The notes: a model not told the origin generated them from the sequence alone. Numbered from the stretch's first letter, positions 1-9,275 are shown. The stretch: DNA of 64,000 nt from Alteromonas sp. CI.11.F.A3 (GCF_032925565.1 NZ_CP136708.1:3658001-3722000), one strand, 5' to 3'. Numbers and translations are program-made.

Positions 1-1040
1 TGCATAGGCGTCCATACAGGGCGGAGCATGATGCCAGCATCATTACTCGATGACAGTAGCAAGTTTCTTTGGTTTTCGTCTTTGCAAATAACTGCATTTA
101 ACCAATAGTTGGATACACAGCCTTCTGGCTCCTTCACAAAGGTATAAGGTCCTTCAGAAAAGAAATCTTCGTAAATTGACGCTAATTCACGTTTGTTTGT
201 TATAAATTTTTCTAATTGTGCGAGTTGCGCGCACCCCAAAGCGGCATTCAAATTTGGCATTCGAAAATTGCAGGCAACGTCATCGTGGAAAAATTCAAAT
301 CTATGCGGGACTTTTGCGGTAGTAGTAAAATGTTTTATCTTTTTATATGCCATTTCACTTTTACACAAGATGGCGCCACCGCCTCCTGTAGTGATAATTT
401 TATTACCATTGAAACTCAAGGCGCCGTATTGGCCAAACGTACCCAAAGACTTGCCTTTAAATGAAGAGCCTAAACTTTCAGCCGAATCCTCTACTAGTGC
501 AATACCCCATGTTTCGCATATTTTAGCCAATGCATCTATTTCAGCGGGGTGCCCAAAGGTATGCATTGGAACTACCGCTTTCACAACTTGTTCAGTTTTC
601 TTGTATATACACTGCCCGTCTAGATAATCACAATGCGTACTCAAAAATGTTGAAAGTGAATTAGGGCACATTCCCAACGTCTTCATACTGACATCCACGA
701 ACGCAGCTTCGCCTCCCAACCAGTGAATGGCATTGCAAGTCGCTACAAACGTTAAAGACTGTGTAACAACAATATCATTAGCCCGAACGCCGGCTAAATA
801 AAGTGCGGTTTGAAGTGCAGCAGTACCGTTTACAACGGCAACACTATAAGGAGCTTGGCAAAAAGCGGCCAGTTCACTTTCGAACGCGTCAACATAAGCA
901 CCAACACTTGAAACAAAAGTTGAATCTATTGTCTCGGTGATATTATTCTTCTCGTCGCCACCGAAAAAAGGAGCATGAAGAGGAATATTATCGTTAGTGT
1001 TGAAAACGTCTCTTATGAAATTAATAAGCGTATTGTGCAT
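1..1040 (-). CDS. legC: LegC-type PLP-dependent aminotransferase, partial (C-terminus beyond the left edge)
   Basis: DegT/DnrJ/EryC1/StrS-family sugar aminotransferase. I translated the minus strand from the ATG at 1038-1040; the frame stays open to the window edge, giving about 346 codons. The start region contains the LegC-like segment STFVSSVGAYVDAFE. The PLP lysine lies in SFNGNKIITTGGGG, about residue 214. In legionaminic acid synthesis this family transaminates the 4-keto sugar made by LegB. It starts 8 nt after the legB stop, so the two are probably cotranscribed. With the downstream Maf gene it points to a nonulosonic acid placed on flagellin. The exact sugar (legionaminic, pseudaminic or another 4-amino sugar) cannot be settled without the genes beyond the edge. 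Confidence 0.85.
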   Translation of the reverse strand, partial: MHNTLINFIRDVFNTNDNIPLHAPFFGGDEKNNITETIDSTFVSSVGAYVDAFESELAAFCQAPYSVAVVNGTAALQTALYLAGVRANDIVVTQSLTFVATCNAIHWLGGEAAFVDVSMKTLGMCPNSLSTFLSTHCDYLDGQCIYKKTEQVVKAVVPMHTFGHPAEIDALAKICETWGIALVEDSAESLGSSFKGKSLGTFGQYGALSFNGNKIITTGGGGAILCKSEMAYKKIKHFTTTAKVPHRFEFFHDDVACNFRMPNLNAALGCAQLAQLEKFITNKRELASIYEDFFSEGPYTFVKEPEGCVSNYWLNAVICKDENQRNLLLSSSNDAGIMLRPVWTPM

Positions 1041-1048
1041 ATAAGTTT

Positions 1049-2038
1049 TTACTTGTTGTACCGGTCGGTTTTATATTGAGACAGGTTTTTGGGGTTCGAA
1101 AACCAAGATACGGTTTGCGTTAATCCCTCATCAATCGATGTAGAAGGTGCAAAGCCCGTGAGTTTTTTTAACTTCGCATTATTACCCCACAATCTAAAGA
1201 CCTCAGAGGTTTTAGGCCTTAGCCGAGCATTGTCAATCTCAAACACAACCGAACTGTTCATAATGTCACGTATTTTATTTAAGGTGGCTTCGACAGAAAT
1301 TTCGTAGTTAGTACTTATATTAACTACCTCACCTACCGCCGCTTCGCACTGACTAAGTTGCCAAAAACCTTCACAGGTATCTAATACGTAATTGAAATCA
1401 CGTGTAGGGCTAACATCCCCCAATTTAATCCTATCAACCCCAGAGGCAATCTGACTAATAATGGTAGGAATAACTGCTCGCGCTGACTGCCTTGGACCGT
1501 AGGTATTGAAAGGTCGAGCAATAATCACCGGCAGGTCAAAAGCATTAAAATAACTGGTAGCAATGGCATCTGCGCCAATTTTCGAAGCACTATAAGGTGA
1601 TTGCGCTTGAAGCGGATGATCTTCATCAATAGGAACATATTGTGCGGTTCCATATACCTCACTTGTAGAGGTTTGTATGAAGCGTTTTATACCATGGCGT
1701 TTTGCAGCCTGGCACATATTGAGTGTGCCCGTTACATTCGTGTCAACATAACTATTTGGAGCACTATAAGAATAAGGAATAGCGATTAGCGCAGCTAAAT
1801 GAAATACGATATCAATAGATTCACAAATGGTGTCACAAAAATGAGGGTCTCTTACATCTCCAAATACAATCTCGAGATTGTCTTCAGTTTTTTTTCCTTC
1901 CAACCAACCTTGAGAGTTAAAAGAGTTGTATTGACACAAGGCCCTAACTTCACAACCTTTAGACAATAATAATTCTGTAAGGTGTGACCCGATAAAACCA
2001 TCAGCCCCCGTAACCAATACCTTCATAACATTAACCAT
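1049..2038 (-). CDS. legB: LegB-like NAD-dependent nucleotide-sugar 4,6-dehydratase
   Basis: Extended short-chain dehydrogenase of 329 residues (325 if the ATG at 2024-2026 is used). The N-terminus MKVLVTGADGFIGSHL carries the Rossmann GxxGxxG loop. The catalytic Ser and Tyr/Lys sit in TSTSEVYG and YSASK. The NSFNSQGWL segment after the first strand is characteristic of LegB-type UDP-HexNAc 4,6-dehydratases. It would produce the 4-keto-6-deoxy sugar used by LegC. The start is uncertain: the upstream ATG at 2038 has only a weak ATGGA-like ribosome site, while the second ATG begins exactly at the conserved MKVLVTG. Sits between the Maf gene and legC on the same strand. Confidence 0.88.
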   Translation of the reverse strand: MVNVMKVLVTGADGFIGSHLTELLLSKGCEVRALCQYNSFNSQGWLEGKKTEDNLEIVFGDVRDPHFCDTICESIDIVFHLAALIAIPYSYSAPNSYVDTNVTGTLNMCQAAKRHGIKRFIQTSTSEVYGTAQYVPIDEDHPLQAQSPYSASKIGADAIATSYFNAFDLPVIIARPFNTYGPRQSARAVIPTIISQIASGVDRIKLGDVSPTRDFNYVLDTCEGFWQLSQCEAAVGEVVNISTNYEISVEATLNKIRDIMNSSVVFEIDNARLRPKTSEVFRLWGNNAKLKKLTGFAPSTSIDEGLTQTVSWFSNPKNLSQYKTDRYNK

Positions 2039-2100
2039 TCCATTTATCAGGCGATAATATGCAAAAAATCACTTATCTAATAATTATAATATAATCGTAT

Positions 2101-5100
2101 TTATTGGCGCTTCTGAGCGCTAACACTTACAAACTCTTTTTCAGTCTTGACGCGAACCACAAGCAGTTCTTCTGTTAGCCTAGGTCGATACGATAGCCTA
2201 TCTCCAAAAGCCAAAATTAATGCATCTTCTCTAAGTAATTCAGGGGTTAGCAACAGAAAATCTTGCGTTTCATATACAGTATAGTGCTGTAAGGCTTCTG
2301 TTACCGCTTTTAGGCCATCAACCCTGTTATTCTGATAAACAATGAGTTTCGGAATGACGATAAAATCTTCAATAGCAGAATATAAAGCATTTACACTATG
2401 GTGAATTTGATCAAACTCAGGAGGAATAATACTAATACCAACATCTGGGTTAACGCATGCTAGGCTAAGCAAAACTTTTCTACTTTTACTCTTATTTGGT
2501 AGCAAACTGGACAGAGAGTTAACGATGTAAATTGCATCTTGATCTAGTTCGACAGTAGGAATACCAAATTCAATACGCCTCCCCTCAAGACCATAAATTT
2601 CGCTCAGTTTTATTTTCTGTATATCACACCATTTTTCCAGAGCATGAATTTTCGAGCTAGGTGAAATATTGATTTCTATGGAATGACTTTCAGAAAGAGT
2701 CTTCAAATAAATATTTCTACGTAAACCGTAAAAACTCCCGGAACCATCTAGGCCTATTTCATCATTTCCCATGACGGACATGATATCTTCAAGGTACCTT
2801 CCCCAGCTTCCTACTATCGTAGTTCCCACTTCTATCAATAAATCATCATCACCGATATTAAGAAGCTTGCTTAACACACTGTTTATATAATTTAGTGTTC
2901 CGTTAAGCAAAAAAAACAAAATCGATTTTTTTCTAAATAGAGACGATACTAGCAAATCTCTTTGCTGTGAAATGACTTGGTCGATATCTTCGCGCGTTTT
3001 CAACTCTTGTTTCAGCAAGTGTAAAAGGGATAACAATTCCTCTGATAGAGACTCATTACTAAATCTTTTGCTAAACTGCTGGTTAAATTCTTCTCTATCT
3101 ACAGGTGCAAATGCCGTGAGACTTATCGTATCTATTAACTCTTTTTTTAACTCAGCCGTTGATAGCACCAATACATCGTCACTTTTAAGCCCTATAGCAC
3201 CATTAATCTTGGCCCCATCACTTAAATTATAAACACTAGAATGGGTGCTGATGAGAGACTGTTCAATGACAGCTTTGGACACTTTAAATTCAAATTTAGA
3301 ATTAACCCACGGTCGTAGATTTCCGGGAACCAAAATTGATGTATTATTGCGACCTGCGTAATCGTAAAGTTCTTGACCATTATCCTGATAGTACCCTGAC
3401 ATTTTCGAGTGATGGTAATTAGGATCTTTAAAACCTAAATCAATGCCGAATAAATATATCTGTTGAAACCCCAATGTAGTAATTAGGTCTACCACAAAGT
3501 TCGAAACTGTAGGATAAGCGTGATTTAAATGCGCAAACATTTTCTGATTATGAAGCTCAGCACATGCCACCGTAGAGGCTTCGCCTTGTTTAAATGCAAG
3601 TAGAGTACTGCCATAGAGTCGCATGGTATCGGGATGGACCCCGTTGCAGCTTATTAATCGTATTTTTTGCAAATACTCACTATCTTGTATCCGAGTAGCC
3701 CAATCATGAGTTGCTCTGTTCATCTCAATTTCAGCGTGAAAGTCGGGCGTAATTCCGTTGCGATGAAGTGACTGCAAAGCGGTACCGCATGAAATTATCA
3801 CCACATTGTCTTTTTCACTTTTCAATACATCTAATAGATTATCCAAAGAAGGACCATTACCTACTATAAAAATAGGCACTTCTTTCAAACCTGCCGATAT
3901 TTTAGAACTCGCATTATTTAATAAGAAAGGAGTTTCTCTTTCGATGGCGACACGTGTGTGAGCAAGTCCATACTTTGCATTGTCAAAGTAATCCCCCATC
4001 GCAATGATGACTTGAAGTTGCTCTCTCATTTGAGAGATGGCAGCAACTAACCTTTCATTGTAATACCCCTGATAAAAATAGGTATTAGCTAGGACATATG
4101 GACCTACCGATTGAAATTGCACCAATAAATCGTCGGTTAGATTAGTTCCATCATCTCCTACATTCAAATACAAACGCTTATCACCGTCGTCAAAACAATG
4201 AAGAATTTCATCCCAATTTACAGTGAATAGTGACGCATAGAAAAAGTCTTTATTTGGTTCGCAAATGAACAATTTATCTACGCTATGATTATCGATTAAC
4301 TCGTTAAGGGAATAGCCCGCACCTAACCCAAAGAAGATTAATGAGCGTACGCTTGTCGGTAACGTCCCTTTTACTTCATCTAAGCCACTCATAATAGATT
4401 CGCATTCAGACACCAATCTATAATGAAGGTAATTGCGAAGTTTTATTCCTTTGTATCCTAGGATTAAGCCATCTTTATTAGGGTGTTGTTCAAAAAGCGA
4501 AAAGCTATCTTTTCCGTCTTGGCTGGGGGAATAATCGTAAAAAAGAGCACCTGTTGATTCGTAGCAGAGATTTGTTTCACCCGATTCATTTGCCACAGGC
4601 ATCCAAATGCGAGGGATGTAATTTAAAAACTCTTTGTATAAGTCAGGGAAGTACTTCGCAAGCGCTGCTAAATTTTCTTTCTTTTTGCTGTGGTCTAGAT
4701 ACTGGTCGCTCCAACTCCCACTTTCAATATGCAATGTCCATGGAGGAACATAATCAACTAATGACGACTTTATTGAACGATTTGGAACCCAGCTTGCCAT
4801 CTCTTCCCACTTATGGGATCTGAGGAAGCGTTCTAGATTATCAAATAATGGGCTGTTTAAATGCTTATAAATCACCATTCCCTGCACAGCAAGGTTTTGA
4901 TTAAGCTCTTCTACATTGTTATATAACTCACTTGCGTCTTTGCCAATTTGTAGAAATAGAGCAATGTTAAATTCATTAGCTTTGCGTAATATGGACTTCC
5001 AATTGATAGCTGATAATGATGAAGCAAAATAGTCTTCGTTTGGTTCATAAATAACAATGTATTTGTATTTACGACCTTCTATCAAATCAGACAAATAATA

Positions 5101-5472
5101 GCCGAGCCCCAACCCTAAAATCACCAGCAAATCTGCACTCTGCAAGCATACTCCCCCCCCTGAAACATCAATGATTGAGGAGCGTGAAATTGCTTCTTTT
5201 ATGTGATTTTTGCTTTCTTGTTCTGGGTTTAATCCATAAAGAACATTTCCGCTAAGGTAATCGATAATATTAATATTACCCAGCCGATTACAAAATACCG
5301 TGGCGGAACGAGAGCGATTAGACGTTAAAGAAGGGAGTAGGTTAGGAATATAACGCTTGAAAGCTTCGACACCTTCGTGATTCCGCCGTTGGATTAGTTT
5401 TGCAGCCTCCATTTCAATTTGTTGCTGCTTTTGCTCGTTTTCATCAATATGAAATTGAATTTTGTTTAGCAT
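2101..5472 (-). CDS. maf: Maf (motility accessory factor) flagellin glycosyltransferase, DUF115/MptE-like, with a duplicated N-terminal block
   Basis: Protein of 1,123 residues, long for a Maf protein. The DUF115/MptE-like core begins near residue 532 with VPIFIVGNGPSLDNLL and continues through SCGTALQSLHRNGITPDFHAEIE. Maf proteins transfer nonulosonic acids to Ser/Thr of flagellin. Two earlier segments resemble each other: about residues 117-178 and 379-440, each with GLGxGYxLxxLI, then EPNxDxF and an NWxxIL end. The gene begins just after the FliT-position gene and precedes legB, so glycan synthesis and transfer are linked to the flagellin chaperone genes. A run of eight G on the coding strand (5153-5160) encodes Gly-Gly-Gly near residue 106; in this copy the frame is open. 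The acceptor and donor specificity are inferred from context. Confidence 0.85.
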   Translation of the reverse strand: MLNKIQFHIDENEQKQQQIEMEAAKLIQRRNHEGVEAFKRYIPNLLPSLTSNRSRSATVFCNRLGNINIIDYLSGNVLYGLNPEQESKNHIKEAISRSSIIDVSGGGVCLQSADLLVILGLGLGYYLSDLIEGRKYKYIVIYEPNEDYFASSLSAINWKSILRKANEFNIALFLQIGKDASELYNNVEELNQNLAVQGMVIYKHLNSPLFDNLERFLRSHKWEEMASWVPNRSIKSSLVDYVPPWTLHIESGSWSDQYLDHSKKKENLAALAKYFPDLYKEFLNYIPRIWMPVANESGETNLCYESTGALFYDYSPSQDGKDSFSLFEQHPNKDGLILGYKGIKLRNYLHYRLVSECESIMSGLDEVKGTLPTSVRSLIFFGLGAGYSLNELIDNHSVDKLFICEPNKDFFYASLFTVNWDEILHCFDDGDKRLYLNVGDDGTNLTDDLLVQFQSVGPYVLANTYFYQGYYNERLVAAISQMREQLQVIIAMGDYFDNAKYGLAHTRVAIERETPFLLNNASSKISAGLKEVPIFIVGNGPSLDNLLDVLKSEKDNVVIISCGTALQSLHRNGITPDFHAEIEMNRATHDWATRIQDSEYLQKIRLISCNGVHPDTMRLYGSTLLAFKQGEASTVACAELHNQKMFAHLNHAYPTVSNFVVDLITTLGFQQIYLFGIDLGFKDPNYHHSKMSGYYQDNGQELYDYAGRNNTSILVPGNLRPWVNSKFEFKVSKAVIEQSLISTHSSVYNLSDGAKINGAIGLKSDDVLVLSTAELKKELIDTISLTAFAPVDREEFNQQFSKRFSNESLSEELLSLLHLLKQELKTREDIDQVISQQRDLLVSSLFRKKSILFFLLNGTLNYINSVLSKLLNIGDDDLLIEVGTTIVGSWGRYLEDIMSVMGNDEIGLDGSGSFYGLRRNIYLKTLSESHSIEINISPSSKIHALEKWCDIQKIKLSEIYGLEGRRIEFGIPTVELDQDAIYIVNSLSSLLPNKSKSRKVLLSLACVNPDVGISIIPPEFDQIHHSVNALYSAIEDFIVIPKLIVYQNNRVDGLKAVTEALQHYTVYETQDFLLLTPELLREDALILAFGDRLSYRPRLTEELLVVRVKTEKEFVSVSAQKRQ

Positions 5473-5474
5473 GA

Positions 5475-5789
5475 TTATTTATATTTCTTTAATGCTGCCC
5501 GCCCACGAGAATATTGAACGGCTTCGTCTTTAGCACTATCTAGCAAACCACGCGCCAATTTCTCCAATTTATTATTTATCTCTAACTCTTTAGCAGCGAA
5601 AGCTTTTTCTACTTCAGCGTCCATTTGCTTCAGCGCCCGCCTGATTACACGGTCGCGTAATTGAACCAAAGATCTAAAATTTTCAGTAGGAATGGGGGCG
5701 TCAGAAGGCACCAAACAGGCAGCTAATTTTTCATTAACTACCTGTAAGAATAAAGGAGTGAGTTCGTGATTAAAAATAACCTGGTTCAC
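5475..5789 (-). CDS. Small protein in the FliT/FlaI position, possible flagellar chaperone
   Basis: A 104-residue, mostly helical and charged protein. It starts with GTG inside a GTGA overlap with the fliS stop, which implies translational coupling. Vibrio and relatives carry a small FliT-like protein (FlaI) next to fliD and fliS, where FliT acts as the FliD chaperone. I do not recognise a diagnostic FliT motif here, so the role rests on position and size only. The stop codon is separated by only 2 nt from the maf start, so it is part of the same transcript. Confidence 0.6.
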   Translation of the reverse strand: MNQVIFNHELTPLFLQVVNEKLAACLVPSDAPIPTENFRSLVQLRDRVIRRALKQMDAEVEKAFAAKELEINNKLEKLARGLLDSAKDEAVQYSRGRAALKKYK

Positions 5790-6214
5790 ATAGCTTGACG
5801 ATTTTGACGCTGAGCTTCAAAGGCCTCTTGCTTTGCAGTTTCAGGAATTTGAACCCACGCGTCTCGAATAGGTGTTAATAGGCTAGACACTTCATCAAGT
5901 AACTTCAAGTCGTTATTTACATGCGCATCATTTAAACGCTGAATCATATAGTCATATAGATTAAACATGTTCTGCGCTACTTCACCGCCAATTTCAAGAT
6001 CTAACGTGTCACGCAAGTGCATGAGGATAGCGCTTGTTTTAGAGATAAAGTCTGCTTTGGTAATAAGATCTTTTCTTTCCATTGCACCTTTAGCATAGGC
6101 GATTCGATCTAACGCGCCTTGCAGTAGCATGAGTGTAAGCTTATGCGGATCCGCAGACGCTATATCTTGTTTTAGGTTACCTTTGCGGTAAGCGTTAATG
6201 CCTTTAAGTGCCAT
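5786..6214 (-). CDS. fliS: Flagellar export chaperone FliS
   Basis: 142 residues with the FliS hallmarks: an early Tyr-rich start (GINAYRK), KLTLMLLQGALDRI, and a helical bundle ending in LLTPIRDAW. FliS binds the C-terminal helix of unpolymerised flagellin in the cytoplasm and delivers it to the export gate. A GGAG ribosome site precedes the ATG at 6214. It lies 18 nt after fliD and overlaps the next gene by 4 nt. Confidence 0.93.
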   Translation of the reverse strand: MALKGINAYRKGNLKQDIASADPHKLTLMLLQGALDRIAYAKGAMERKDLITKADFISKTSAILMHLRDTLDLEIGGEVAQNMFNLYDYMIQRLNDAHVNNDLKLLDEVSSLLTPIRDAWVQIPETAKQEAFEAQRQNRQAM

Positions 6215-6232
6215 AAAATCTCCGAAAACTTC

Positions 6233-7666
6233 TTAGCCTAGTGAAGCAAGTAGTGCCGAACTAGTCTGGTTTAGCTGAGCAACAGTTTGGTCTAAGTTCA
6301 GATACTTATCACGAAGTATTTCTTCATAGCTAAGCATTCTTAATTCCAATGTCTCTCGCTCGTCGTACAAATCATCTCTATCGTCTTTGGCCGCAGTTTC
6401 GCGCAAACTAATTAAGCCACTGTACGAGGTATATTGGTTAGCAAAATCATAAAGCCTCACCGCAATACCTTCATCGTCATCAGTAAATAGTGATGCTATT
6501 TCATCAAAATTATCTTCAAGAGCATCAGCTAGACGATCTTCACCTGAGCCCAATCCATAGTCTGTTGTGCCAATTTCTAGTTTACCGTCGTCATCAAATT
6601 CGATACCTAATTGGAACAAGCCCCCCAACGCAGATGCGCTGTTACTGTCACCAACTATACTGGCCAAACCGGATTGAATTCCGCGTAATAACGAATCTCC
6701 AGCCAATGCGCCATCATCTTCTAATTCTGACTCACCGTATTTAGTTAGCAGGCCTATTTCGTCAATCAAACTATTATAGTTTTCTACGAAATCACGAATT
6801 TTTTTATCTAGGCCTTCTTTGTCGTAACCAATTTCCAATTTGGTAGAAAGAAAATCACCGACGGCGTCTTTAGGCGAAATTTCATTGACTTCAAAAGACA
6901 CGTTTTGAATGGTGTTTTCAAACTCATTAGATTCACTTTCAACCGCAATACCGTCTATATAAGCAATCGCATTTTGTGCAGATTCAATATTCGCAGGGTC
7001 GATGCTACCTGCACCACCTGTGGTGGAAAGCCTATCTAACTCCGCGTTACCATTATCATTGGTGATAACCAAATCGTTACCAGTACCTGTTTCGCTAGAG
7101 CTAAACACTAAACGAGGGCCGGCAGCTGTACCGGTATCGATAATGTTGGCAGTTACGCCGAAGTTATCATCTGCGTTATTAATTTTTTCTCTGAGCGCGG
7201 TTAATGAAGTACCAGCAGTAATATCGATGGTAAAACTGTCACTTCCGCCCACATCAAACGTAAGTGAACCAGTACCTGACGTGAGTACTGGATCTGAACT
7301 GGCAGTAAACGCGCCATCATCGGTAGTAATTCGGCTGCCCTGGGCTAATTGCTCAACCACAATATCGTAAGAACCACGAAGGGCTGAATTAGATGCTTCT
7401 GCAGAAAGTACATCGTCATCTTCAGAAGGGTTGGTAATAGTGGGTTCACGACCATTGATGTCGTTATCGCTTCGTAAATCATCAACCGCATCTTTAAAAT
7501 CAGAAAATTTGGATTTAATCTGACCTAAGCCTGAGATTTCAGCTTCAATCTGTTCTTCTTTCGCATTCAACCGGTCTTCTTTGGGCTGACGCTCAGCGGT
7601 AAGAAGCTGTTGAACTAGGTCGTCAAGTGCTAAACCTGAACCTACACCTAATGATTGAATTGTCAT
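6233..7666 (-). CDS. fliD: Flagellar filament cap protein FliD
   Basis: 477 residues. The N-terminus TIQSLGVGSGLALDDLVQQLL is the FliD_N signature (quoted in part), and the C-terminal region with coiled-coil heptads ends in LNQTSSALLASLG, as in FliD_C. It forms the cap at the filament tip and guides flagellin folding. The middle is Asp/Gly/Ser-rich, the usual variable part. GAGGT precedes the ATG. Downstream of flaG and upstream of fliS, as in polar-flagellate clusters. Confidence 0.95.
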   Translation of the reverse strand: MTIQSLGVGSGLALDDLVQQLLTAERQPKEDRLNAKEEQIEAEISGLGQIKSKFSDFKDAVDDLRSDNDINGREPTITNPSEDDDVLSAEASNSALRGSYDIVVEQLAQGSRITTDDGAFTASSDPVLTSGTGSLTFDVGGSDSFTIDITAGTSLTALREKINNADDNFGVTANIIDTGTAAGPRLVFSSSETGTGNDLVITNDNGNAELDRLSTTGGAGSIDPANIESAQNAIAYIDGIAVESESNEFENTIQNVSFEVNEISPKDAVGDFLSTKLEIGYDKEGLDKKIRDFVENYNSLIDEIGLLTKYGESELEDDGALAGDSLLRGIQSGLASIVGDSNSASALGGLFQLGIEFDDDGKLEIGTTDYGLGSGEDRLADALEDNFDEIASLFTDDDEGIAVRLYDFANQYTSYSGLISLRETAAKDDRDDLYDERETLELRMLSYEEILRDKYLNLDQTVAQLNQTSSALLASLG

Positions 7667-7677
7667 ACTTTACCTCG

Positions 7678-7703
7678 TTAAACACGGTTGTTAAACACGG
7701 TTG
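7678..7703. repeat. Tandem 13-bp direct repeat between flaG and fliD
   Basis: Two abutting copies of TTAAACACGGTTG (7678-7690 and 7691-7703) lie immediately after the flaG stop and before the fliD ribosome site. Probably replication slippage; no function is evident. Confidence 0.7.
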
Positions 7704-8192
7704 CTAGACGCGATTATTAATAAATACCCCTACACTGTCGCCTACATCTTGCTGCAAATCTTGAATACGTTCAGCAAGCGCTAATACTTCTTCAGAGGGT
7801 ATTTGTCTTATTACATCACCAGACTCAGAATCTTTTACCGTAACAACCGAGCGCTTAGTTTCGTCATCAATAGAAAACGCCAAATTCCTATTTTGCGTTT
7901 GCAAGAATGATTCAACTTCTTGAACTGCGTTCTCTAGCGAAGCTTGATTCTCTGCTTCTGATACTTTATCGGCTGAAGGGTTAGAACCTTGAGCCAAATT
8001 TTGTACACTAGACACACCGTTTTTTAGCGCCGTATTTGTTCCACTACTGTTTGCTTGCTGTTGGCCAGCACTATTATTTTCACTGTCGTTGCTCGCTTTC
8101 CCTGAGCTCTCGTTTGGCGCCACTTTAGACACCGTTGCGGATTCAGAAGCTAATGCAAAAGCTTGACCAGTTTGATTATTTACAATTTCCAC
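7704..8192 (-). CDS. flaG: FlaG family flagellar protein
   Basis: 162 residues. The N-terminal half is low-complexity (Ser/Asn/Gln/Ala). The C-terminal half is the FlaG domain: VESFLQTQNRNLAFSIDDE, then VRQIPSEEVLALAERI-like sequence (here VIRQIPSEE), ending in GVFINNRV. FlaG influences filament length and flagellin glycosylation in some bacteria; its biochemical role is not settled. Translation starts at GTG (8190-8192) behind a strong G-rich site that contains a G6 run. It lies 89 nt downstream of flagellin 1, past a hairpin terminator, so its expression may depend on read-through. Confidence 0.9.
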   Translation of the reverse strand: MEIVNNQTGQAFALASESATVSKVAPNESSGKASNDSENNSAGQQQANSSGTNTALKNGVSSVQNLAQGSNPSADKVSEAENQASLENAVQEVESFLQTQNRNLAFSIDDETKRSVVTVKDSESGDVIRQIPSEEVLALAERIQDLQQDVGDSVGVFINNRV

Positions 8193-8216
8193 TTATTTCA
8201 CCCCCCTTTTGAAACG

Positions 8217-8252
8217 ACAAAACGGGCCCTTGCAAGTAAGCAAGCACCCGTT
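8217..8252 (-). terminator. Hairpin terminator after flagellin 1
   Basis: Read on the minus strand: a stem pairing AACGGG with CCCGTT and GCTTGC-type inner arms, followed by TTTTG. It begins 30 nt after the flagellin 1 stop and would limit read-through into flaG. Confidence 0.65.
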
Positions 8253-8281
8253 ACATTCCAACTAAGGTATTAAATTATAGC

Positions 8282-9121
8282 TTATCCGAGCAAAGATAGC
8301 GCAGTTTGAGGGCGCTGGTTTGCTTGACTTAGTACAGAAATAGATGCCTGCTGAATAATCTGATTACGTGTTAGATCTGCAGTTTCAGATGCAAAATCGG
8401 TATCACGAATCTGAGAACGTGCAGATGACAGGTTCTCACTGATATTGCTCAAGTTACGAATAGTTGATTGGAAACGGTTTTGAAGCGCACCCAGGTCAGC
8501 TCGAACTCCCCCAATACCTGATATCGCAGCGTCTACATCAGATAGAAGCGCAGACGCGCCATCTGCTGTGGCAACACTGTTGGTAGTAATACCCAACCCA
8601 GTTGCACTAAAGCCGCTGATAGAACCAAGATTAGTTGAAGATAGGTTCACAGAAATAGTTTGGCCAGCATTTGCACCTACTAAAAATTTAGCAGAGAAAT
8701 TACCGTCCAAAATTTTCACGCTTCCGAATTGAGTATCGGTCGCGATGCGCGAAATTTCAGTTCTAAGCGCAGACACTTCTTTTTGAAGTGCTAAGCGATC
8801 AGCTGAAGAGTTAATACCATTTTGTGATTGAACTGCTAATTGGCGAATACGCTGTAAGCTAGACGTTACTTCGCCAAGCGCACCTTCAGCAGTTTGTGAC
8901 AATGAGATAGCATCGTTCGCATTACGAACAGCTTGGTTCAAACCTTCAACTTGAGACGTTAGACGGTCAGAAATTTGAAGACCAGCAGCATCATCAGCCG
9001 CACTGTTGATACGAAACCCAGATGACAATCTCTCAAATGACGTGTTCAATTTATCACTCACGTCAAAAAGCTGACGTTGAGCGTTAATTGATGACACATT
9101 AGTATTTACAAATAAAGACAT
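8282..9121 (-). CDS. Flagellin 1
   Basis: 279 residues, short for a flagellin because the surface D2/D3 domains are missing. The conserved N-terminal D0/D1 region has SLFVNTNVSSINAQRQLF and RLSSGFRINSAADDAAGLQI; the C-terminus has QNRFQSTIRNLSNISENLSS and QANQRPQTALSLLG. It is exported by the flagellar type III system and polymerises into the filament. Ribosome site AGGAGG. Own sigma-28 promoter at 9250-9275. Of the three flagellins it is the most divergent in the middle region, near residues 150-200. Confidence 0.97.
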   Translation of the reverse strand: MSLFVNTNVSSINAQRQLFDVSDKLNTSFERLSSGFRINSAADDAAGLQISDRLTSQVEGLNQAVRNANDAISLSQTAEGALGEVTSSLQRIRQLAVQSQNGINSSADRLALQKEVSALRTEISRIATDTQFGSVKILDGNFSAKFLVGANAGQTISVNLSSTNLGSISGFSATGLGITTNSVATADGASALLSDVDAAISGIGGVRADLGALQNRFQSTIRNLSNISENLSSARSQIRDTDFASETADLTRNQIIQQASISVLSQANQRPQTALSLLG

Positions 9122-9249
9122 TAGATTACCTCCTAGGGATTCAATGATGCCTGTGCTATCATTAAATCCTTCCAGTTCAAATTAGCTGGGTCACTACTCC
9201 CGACTAACTTCCTCTTGCAAAGTAAATTACATTACCCCTCAACAATAGG

Positions 9250-9275
9250 TATCGGCCAAGTCTTTAGCTTCTTTA
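9250..9275 (-). promoter_or_regulatory. Sigma-28 (FliA) promoter of flagellin 1 with upstream A-tracts
   Basis: On the minus strand TAAA (9272-9275), a 15-nt spacer, and GCCGATA (9250-9256), matching the FliA consensus TAAA-N15-GCCGATAA. The leader is about 128 nt. Two long A-runs on the coding strand (T runs at 9277-9285 and 9289-9296) sit directly upstream of the -35 and resemble an UP element. Confidence 0.85.

Noticed and set aside
193..627. Plus-strand frame of 144 codons at the left end
   Set aside because: It is antisense to the clearly coding legC frame with its PLP-lysine motif.
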